Assembly: GCA_002694985.1 (NCBI GenBank)
Contig: NZNS01000011.1
Span: forward strand, 1 to 64,000
Source of the DNA: Parvibaculum sp.
Lineage (GTDB): Bacteria; Pseudomonadota; Alphaproteobacteria; Parvibaculales; Parvibaculaceae
Reading direction: 5' to 3'
Length of the DNA stretch: 64,000 nucleotides
The number at the start of each line of letters is the position of its first letter. The first letter of the stretch is position 1. This document shows positions 58,448 through 64,000 of this stretch, in pieces. Under the pieces are notes generated by a model. The model was given only the letters and a program-made list of their open reading frames with translations, was not told where the DNA came from and searched no databases. A program made the position numbers and the translations under genes.

Positions 58448-58483
58448 TTCTCGTCATTGCGAGGAGCGAAGCAATGACGAGAA
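58448..58483. repeat. Dispersed palindrome, copy 2
   Basis: TTCTCGTCATTGC (58448-58460) and GCAATGACGAGAA (58471-58483) form a perfect 13-bp stem with loop GAGGAGCGAA. It lies between the convergent maeB and OlsB-like genes. Its core equals copy 1 at 53069. It could end transcripts from both sides. Confidence 0.85.
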
Positions 58484-58495
58484 ATGGGTCGAGCG

Positions 58496-59413
58496 TCAGG
58501 CCTTGCCGTCCGGCGTGCCGAACTTCGCACCGAACTTCGTGAGATAGCGGTCCGAAATCTGCGCGACGGGGAAGAGGATCAGCACGTCGGTCGTGCCGAA
58601 CTGATAATCAATCACCGCGCCTTCGCCGATATAGCAGCCCGCACGGAGATAACCCTTGATCATGGGCGGGAGTGCGCGCAACGCCTCGCGCGGATCGAGA
58701 TCGGCTTCGGCCATCCGGTTCATCTCGACATAGAGATGCGGCAGGGCGCGGACCTTCCAGTCATCCGGCGCAGCATGATGATGATGGAGGTAGGAAAGCG
58801 GCGCGGCGAGCGCCGCCGGGTCCGTGCCCTCGAAGCTCGCACAACCGAACATCACGTCGAGATCATGCGCGGTGACATAATGCATGATGCCATGCCAGAG
58901 AAGCTCGACCGTCGGCTTGTTGCGATAGGGCTTGAGCACGCAGGACCGGCCAAGCTCCAGAAAATTGAGATCGGCATGGCGCGCGAGGAGCGGTGCGATG
59001 TCGTATTCATTCGCAGTGTAGAAGCCGCCATTCCTTTCGGCCACTTCCTGACGGAGCAGGCGGTAGCAACCGACCACGGCTTCCGGCGGCAGATCGCCCC
59101 CATCCTCTCCCGGGGCGCTCTCGCCTTCCGGCACGAGCGAATGATCGACGACAAGCAGATGGTCACAGATTTCGTCGAAGCGGTCGGCGTCGCGCTTGCT
59201 CGCACGCGTTGCGTCGTCCGGCGTTGCCGACATTTCCTCATAGAAGACGCGGTAGCGCACGGCCTGCGCCGCATCGATCTCGCGGGGTGAACGCGCAAGG
59301 CGCACTTCAAGTGCGCCCTTGCGGCCGTAGCTCACGGGCGACGTTGCCGCCTTGGCGAGCGTCTCCTGCCGGTCCGTCTCTCTTGATGTCATTATTCCGG
59401 AACCCGAACCCAT
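58496..59413 (-). CDS. OlsB-like N-acyltransferase
   Basis: A 305-residue GNAT-type acyltransferase of the L-ornithine N-alpha-acyltransferase (OlsB)/hemolysin-like family. EVRLARSPREIDAAQAVRYRVFYEEM and GCYRLLRQEVAERNGGFYTANEYDI form the first half; LELGRSCVLKPYRNKPTVELLWHGIMHYV the core. OlsB transfers a 3-hydroxyacyl chain from ACP to ornithine to start ornithine-lipid synthesis. OlsA is not adjacent; a plsC paralogue lies elsewhere in the window. GGAG precedes the ATG. Assignment to ornithine lipid is plausible but unproven. Confidence 0.82.
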   Translation of the reverse strand: MGSGSGIMTSRETDRQETLAKAATSPVSYGRKGALEVRLARSPREIDAAQAVRYRVFYEEMSATPDDATRASKRDADRFDEICDHLLVVDHSLVPEGESAPGEDGGDLPPEAVVGCYRLLRQEVAERNGGFYTANEYDIAPLLARHADLNFLELGRSCVLKPYRNKPTVELLWHGIMHYVTAHDLDVMFGCASFEGTDPAALAAPLSYLHHHHAAPDDWKVRALPHLYVEMNRMAEADLDPREALRALPPMIKGYLRAGCYIGEGAVIDYQFGTTDVLILFPVAQISDRYLTKFGAKFGTPDGKA

Positions 59414-59656
59414 TTCTGTACTCCCCCCGGCATGCCCGCCTTTGGCAGCCCGGCGGGCGGCACAAGACGTCCCCCTGCCCCAATGCCTCTATCGGGCCCC
59501 AGAGAGCGCCGAACGGACATTTTCCCTATCCTTTCACTATCGCCGCGCCATGCCAAGGCGAGTTCCATCTTGTCGCAGGCTCACGCGACAAAGGCACGAC
59601 AGTGAAACGACAGCGCCAAGCCCTTGTTCTCACCTGTATATTTCAGGAAATCTGCG

Positions 59657-61108
59657 TCAAACGGCTTTGCCGGGGCCCTGATCTGGCCGCTTTGCCGCTT
59701 CAGGTTTGTCCGGGCCGGGGCGGATATGCATCACCAGCAGGACAAGCAGGATGGCGGGAAGGCCCATCAGCGCCGTGGTGATGAAGAAGGGCACATAGCC
59801 CGCCGTCTGCATGGTGAGATGAGGCGCGGCCTCGGCAATTGGTCCGGCGATGCGCGGACTGGCGGAAAAGCCGTCGACCATGACGCCGGAAAGGCCGCCG
59901 AGGATCTTGCCCGGCAGCGCGAAGGCCGAACTGAAAAGTGCATATTGCGTGGCCGCGAATTCATGGTTCACGAGGCTCGACATATAGGCGATGAGGCAGG
60001 TACCCGCGAAGCCGCCGGAAAAATTCTCGATGGAGATGGTGATGGCGAGTGCGACCGGGTCCGCCCCCTGAAGGGCGAGCCAGACGAAGATCAGGTTCGT
60101 GCCGGTGGCGGCGATGGCGCCGAGGAGCAGCGAGGGCAGCACGCCCAAGCGCGCGGAGACAATGCCGCCGACAAGGGCGCCGCCGATGGTCATCCAGATC
60201 CCGTAGAGCTTCACCACCGTGGCGATGGTGGAAAGCTCGAAGCCGAGGTCGATGTAAAGCGGGTTCGCCATCACGCCCATGACGAAGTCGGGCACACGGT
60301 AGAGCCCGATCAGCGCAAGCAGAACGAGCGCCCACCAGCCGTAACGCTGAAAGAAATCGACAAAGGGCGCGACAACCGCGCGATAGAGGAAGGTGACGAT
60401 ACGTTGCGCCCGTCCCTCGATGTGGTGGCGGCGCGCGAAGCTTTCGAGCGCTTCCTCGCCGACGGCAGGCGCCTCGGCTTCCGCAACACGCGGTGCGAAG
60501 AGAGCGGCCAGAATGCCGACGCCCATGAGCGCGGCCATTGCCAGATAGGCGGCCGACCAGGAGACACCTTCGGCAAGATAGAGCGCGCCCGCACCCGAGG
60601 CGATCAAGGCGACGCGATAACCGAGCTGATAGAGCGCGGCGAGCGCACCCTGCTTCTCGTCGGAAGCTGCCTCGATGCGCCAGGCATCGATCGAAATGTC
60701 CTGCGTAGCGGAGGCGAAGGCGAGGACGAACGCACAGATGACGACAGGCGTGAGCGCATGAGCGGGATCGGAAAGTGACAGGCCGGCAAGCGCGCCCGCG
60801 GCAACGAGCTGCGCCAGGAGCATCCATGCGCGGCGCTTGCCAAGCAGGCGGTTCAGCACCGGCAGATGCAGATGGTCGAGAACAGGGGCCCAGAGAAACT
60901 TGATCGTGTAGGCGAGGCCGACATAGCTCATCAGACCGATATCGGTGCGCGAGATTCCCGCCTCGCGCAGCCAGGCCGACAGCGTCGAGAAGACAAGAAG
61001 AAAAGGCAGGCCCGACGAGAAGCCGAGCAGCAGCATGATGATGGAGCGGTATTCGAGATAGACCGCGAGGCTCGACGCCCAGCCGCGGGCGCGCGTCATG
61101 GCCGGCAT
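59657..61108 (-). CDS. ampG: Muropeptide permease AmpG-like MFS transporter
   Basis: A 483-residue transporter with about twelve membrane spans. The start LEYRSIIMLLLGFSSGLPFLLVFSTLSAWLREAGIS and the TIKFLWAPVLDHLHLP, FASATQDISIDAWRIE segments are strongly AmpG-like. AmpG imports anhydro-muropeptides for recycling and beta-lactamase induction. No ampD or beta-lactamase is in the window. It lies 243 bases upstream of the OlsB-like gene on the strand. Confidence 0.9.
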   Translation of the reverse strand: MPAMTRARGWASSLAVYLEYRSIIMLLLGFSSGLPFLLVFSTLSAWLREAGISRTDIGLMSYVGLAYTIKFLWAPVLDHLHLPVLNRLLGKRRAWMLLAQLVAAGALAGLSLSDPAHALTPVVICAFVLAFASATQDISIDAWRIEAASDEKQGALAALYQLGYRVALIASGAGALYLAEGVSWSAAYLAMAALMGVGILAALFAPRVAEAEAPAVGEEALESFARRHHIEGRAQRIVTFLYRAVVAPFVDFFQRYGWWALVLLALIGLYRVPDFVMGVMANPLYIDLGFELSTIATVVKLYGIWMTIGGALVGGIVSARLGVLPSLLLGAIAATGTNLIFVWLALQGADPVALAITISIENFSGGFAGTCLIAYMSSLVNHEFAATQYALFSSAFALPGKILGGLSGVMVDGFSASPRIAGPIAEAAPHLTMQTAGYVPFFITTALMGLPAILLVLLVMHIRPGPDKPEAAKRPDQGPGKAV

Positions 61109-61147
61109 TGAATGGCTCTCCCCTGACCCCGGAAATCGGGCTCCACT

Positions 61148-63403
61148 TTAGGCGTGATTCGCCTTTTCGCCAGCCTGCCCGTCCCCCGGGCGATGCGGGG
61201 CACCATGCGGGGAGCGGCGGCCGACCCAGCGCGCCAGCGTTTCGGCGAGGGCCTCGGCGGAAACGGGCTTGGAGAGATAGTCGTCCATGCCCGCATCGAG
61301 GCAGGCCTGGCGGTCGTCGGCCATCGCGTTGGCGGTGAGCGCAATGACGGGGAGATGCGCATGGGAGGTGACAAGCGAGCGGATGCGTGCGGTCGCCTCG
61401 AAGCCGTCCATGCCGGGCATGTGAAGGTCCATCAGAACGAGGTCGACTTCTTCTTCGGTGTCGCCTTCGAGATGGGTCACGGCTTCGCCGCCATTGCGCG
61501 CGAGACGAACCTCATGGCCGGTATGTTCGAGCAGTGTGCGGGTGAGGAGCGCGTTGATCTCATTATCCTCTGCGACGAGGATGCGCAGCCTTCCCAGCGC
61601 GGCGGCATCGGCCGCAGGCAGGGCGGGCGTTCTGTCGCCTTCGACGATGGCGTCGTCATAATCTTGATGATCTTGCGTGGCGGGAGTGCCCGCATCCGGC
61701 ATGCAGCCGCGCGCACGCAGCGCGGTGAGGCGGGCGATGAGCGAGGCGGCGCGCACGGGACGAACGAGATAACCATCGAAGGGGGCATTGTCGCCTTGCG
61801 TCAGTTCTTCGAGGCGGGCGCGGTCCTGCGGACGCAGCAACATCAGCGTGCCGGTACCCGGCGAAAGATGGCGCGCTTCGGCGGCGAGCGCCGCACCGTC
61901 GATGGCATCGCCATCAAGCGGGCAGATGAAAACATCGTAGGAGGAAGATGAAAGCGCGCGAACCACGGCCTCGCGGTCGGCGGCAAGATGCGTCTCCGCC
62001 CCGGCGGCGGAAGCCGCGCGCGACAGGGCGGCGCCGACAAGCGGGCGATCATTGAGGATAAGAACGGAGAGACCGGAAAGCGGCGCGGGCGCGGGCTCAT
62101 CCGTTTCGCCCAAGGCAAGACGGAGCGGCAGGCACGCGCGGAAGATCGAGCCGCGGCCCTCTTCGCTTTCGACCTCGATGCTGCCGCCCATCGCGGTGAC
62201 GAGGCGGCGCGTGATGGCAAGGCCAAGGCCCGTGCCCTCGAAGCGGCGGGCATGGGACTGATCGGCCTGCGCGAATTCATCGAAGATATGTGCGCGCGCA
62301 TGTTCATCCATGCCGATGCCGGTGTCTTCCACTTCGAGCAGAAGCTCGACGCGGCCGGAGGAACCGCGCCCGGCGCTCCCGTCCTTGCGCAAGAGGCGAA
62401 GCGCCACGCCGCCTTCGACCGTGAACTTGATCGCATTGCCCGCGAGGTTCAGCAGGATCTGGCGGATGCGCGCCTCGTCGCCCAGAAGAAGGCGCGGCAC
62501 GGAAGGGGAAATTTCGGTGACGATATCGAGATGCTTGTCGAAGGCGCGCGGGGCCAGCAGCTCGGCCACGCTTTCGAGCACGGCGCGCGGATCGAAGGAG
62601 GTTTCGTCGAGCGTGATCTTGCCCGCCTCGATCTTCGAATAGTCGAGAATGTCGTTGATGATGTTCAGGAGCGCTTCGCCCGAGGCCTGCACGGCTTCGG
62701 CATAGGAGCGCTGTGCGGGGTCGAGGCGCGTGTCGAGCAGGAGCTTCGTCATGCCGATAACGCCGTTCATGGGCGTACGGATTTCATGGCTCATGGTGGC
62801 CAGAAAAAGTGACTTTGCGCGGTTTGCATCCTTGGCCTGCGCGAGCGCCTCGGCGAGACGTTCCTCGGTTTCCTTGCGGTCGGTCACATCGCGAGCGACG
62901 GCCTGGATTTCGACGAGCTTGCCGTCCTCGTCGCGGATCGCGAATTCCTCCCAGGCGAACCAGCGGGGGCCTCGCGTCGTGATTGCGCATTCATCGTAGC
63001 GCAGGCGGTAGGGCGGGGTCGCGAGGCCAGCGAAATTCGTCAAAGTGCGCGGGCGCTGACCTTCGGGAAGTTCGGGCAGGAACGGCCAGCCGATCACATC
63101 GGGCCGCTTGAGGCCGAAGGTTTCGCAAAAAACGTCATTTACGTAAGTGAGGCGGCCTTCGAGATCCTTGCGGAGGATGATGTCGCCCTGAGCGCGGACG
63201 AGGTCGCGGTAGCGCTCCTCGCGTTCGGCAATCGCCCATTTCTCGTCGCGCAGGGTTTCCAGACGGGCCTGCAGCACCTCGATTTCGCCCTGCTGCGCAC
63301 GGGCGCGGGCGGCGGCGCGACGCCAGGCTTCGAGGCCGAGCAGCAGCATGGCGGCGAGGGCCAGCAGGATGAGAGGTGTCTCTCCGGCGGAGAAGAGGGA
63401 CAT
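61148..63403 (-). CDS. Hybrid sensor histidine kinase with two receiver domains
   Basis: A 751-residue membrane-associated kinase. A short N-terminal hydrophobic span (LILLALAAMLLLGLEAW) and a coiled segment precede a PAS domain (GDIILRKDLEGRLTYVNDVFCETFGL). The HisKA region has FLATMSHEIRTPMNGVIGM with the phosphorylated His. The ATPase has NLAGNAIKF, DTGIGMD and GTGLGLAI. A first receiver-like domain lacks the phosphorylated Asp (FICPLDGDAID) and the Lys (YLVRPVR). The second receiver is complete: LVAEDNEINALL, LVLMDLHMPGMDGF and YLSKPV. No Hpt domain follows. The signal is unknown and no partner is adjacent. Confidence 0.9.
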   Translation of the reverse strand: MSLFSAGETPLILLALAAMLLLGLEAWRRAAARARAQQGEIEVLQARLETLRDEKWAIAEREERYRDLVRAQGDIILRKDLEGRLTYVNDVFCETFGLKRPDVIGWPFLPELPEGQRPRTLTNFAGLATPPYRLRYDECAITTRGPRWFAWEEFAIRDEDGKLVEIQAVARDVTDRKETEERLAEALAQAKDANRAKSLFLATMSHEIRTPMNGVIGMTKLLLDTRLDPAQRSYAEAVQASGEALLNIINDILDYSKIEAGKITLDETSFDPRAVLESVAELLAPRAFDKHLDIVTEISPSVPRLLLGDEARIRQILLNLAGNAIKFTVEGGVALRLLRKDGSAGRGSSGRVELLLEVEDTGIGMDEHARAHIFDEFAQADQSHARRFEGTGLGLAITRRLVTAMGGSIEVESEEGRGSIFRACLPLRLALGETDEPAPAPLSGLSVLILNDRPLVGAALSRAASAAGAETHLAADREAVVRALSSSSYDVFICPLDGDAIDGAALAAEARHLSPGTGTLMLLRPQDRARLEELTQGDNAPFDGYLVRPVRAASLIARLTALRARGCMPDAGTPATQDHQDYDDAIVEGDRTPALPAADAAALGRLRILVAEDNEINALLTRTLLEHTGHEVRLARNGGEAVTHLEGDTEEEVDLVLMDLHMPGMDGFEATARIRSLVTSHAHLPVIALTANAMADDRQACLDAGMDDYLSKPVSAEALAETLARWVGRRSPHGAPHRPGDGQAGEKANHA

Positions 63404-63530
63404 GAAGGGCGGTTCCCGGCATGGAAAGTGGCGGAATTGCCCGTCAATCTGCCCTTGTCGTGGTTTCCAAAGAGTTAGCGGATCCGGTTAATCGCTCCGG
63501 GATTGGCACAGGATTGACGGAATCGCGGGC

Positions 63531-64000
63531 TCAGGCGGCAGCGCCGAGGCGACCGGCGACCGTCTCGCGATAGGCGAGCGCTTCGGCGACATGGATGCGG
63601 CGGACAATGTCACCACCTTCGAGGTCGGCAAGGGTGCGCGCCACACGCAGCACACGGTGATAGCCGCGCGCGGTGAGGCCCATGCGCTCGGCGGCCTCGG
63701 CCAGAAGGCGGCGGCCGGCATCATCCGGCGTGGCGATGCGGTCGAGCAATTCGCCCTCGACATGGGAATTGAGGAGCATCGAGCCGGGGCCGACAAGTTC
63801 GCCGAAACGCGCTTGCTGGCGTTCACGCGCGGCGGCGATGCGGGCGCCGACTTCGGCCGAGCCTTCCGCGGGCGGCGGCAGCGCGAGGTCCGCATGAGCG
63901 ACGGGCGGCACCTCGATATGGATGTCGATGCGATCCAGCATGGGGCCGGAGAGCCTGGCCTGATAGTCGGAAACACAGCGCGGCACGCGCGGACAGGCGC
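63531..64000 (-). CDS. comM: ComM/YifB-like Mg-chelatase ATPase, 3' end only
   Basis: The last 150 or so residues of a ComM family protein. LSGPMLDRIDIHIEVPP is the signature of the chelatase-like domain, and AARERQQARFG, LNSHVEGELLDRIATPDDAGRRLLAEAAERMGLTARGYHRVLRVARTLADLEG are C-terminal helices. The start lies beyond the window end. ComM helps branch migration during natural transformation. The function in this organism is inferred from homologues. Confidence 0.9.
   Translation of the reverse strand, partial: ACPRVPRCVSDYQARLSGPMLDRIDIHIEVPPVAHADLALPPPAEGSAEVGARIAAARERQQARFGELVGPGSMLLNSHVEGELLDRIATPDDAGRRLLAEAAERMGLTARGYHRVLRVARTLADLEGGDIVRRIHVAEALAYRETVAGRLGAAA

Overview
The window is GC-rich chromosomal DNA of an alphaproteobacterium. 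The evidence is an Irr-type Fur regulator beside fabA-fabB-fabI, a separate Fur/Mur next to rimI-tsaB, a phasin, ubiquinone genes ubiE-ubiB, an OlsB-like acyltransferase, and the orders ybeY-corC-lnt-xre-metK-trmB and rimP-nusA-ylxR-infB-rbfA-truB-rpsO-pnp. Gene content fits a Parvibaculum- or Hyphomicrobiales-like bacterium, but the genus cannot be proved from sequence alone. I see no phage, insertion sequence, CRISPR array, rRNA or tRNA.

Layout. 1-4.0 kb: rhodanese protein, an AT-rich gene-free stretch, rpsT, an enoyl-CoA hydratase, a small secreted protein and mutM, all on the minus strand. 4.1-9.9 kb, plus strand: ubiE-ubiB (ubiquinone), coaBC-dut, an Rrf2 regulator and cysK. 9.9-11.9 kb: an HxlR regulator divergent from an SDR-like protein and a DsbA/GST-kappa-like isomerase. 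12-15.3 kb: phasin, a MoeB/ThiF-like E1 enzyme, a D-2-hydroxyacid dehydrogenase and an SH3-domain secreted protein. 15.3-18.5 kb, minus strand: DUF3501 protein, Fe-S oxidoreductase and rubrerythrin in one cluster, followed by irr. 18.8-21.5 kb, plus strand: fabA, fabB, fabI. 21.6-43.4 kb: a long minus-strand run covering RNA decay (pnp), translation (rpsO, truB, rbfA, infB, ylxR, nusA, rimP, trmB), SAM synthesis (metK), an XRE regulator, lipoprotein acylation (lnt), the corC-ybeY-phoH-miaB cluster, plsC, fur, rimI and tsaB. 43.4-49.3 kb: nitroreductase, Nfu, Usp-like protein, DUF2333 protein, trpS and murJ. 49.3-64 kb: glnD, a methyltransferase, mutS, maeB, an OlsB-like acyltransferase, ampG, a hybrid histidine kinase and the 3' end of comM.

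Most of the window is conserved core genome. The best regulatory signal is a pair of 19-bp palindromes with the same GTTTG-N9-CAAAC frame. One lies just upstream of the -35 box of the rubrerythrin cluster promoter and one overlaps the start of irr transcription. This suggests an Irr-controlled peroxide/iron module joining the DUF3501 cluster to irr. Other points of interest are twin GTTC-N7-GAAC operators between hxlR and the SDR gene, an SDR without its catalytic Tyr, a linker inserted in MutS just before the Walker A motif, tandem repeats that span stop codons of several genes, and a repeated palindrome at two convergent gene junctions.
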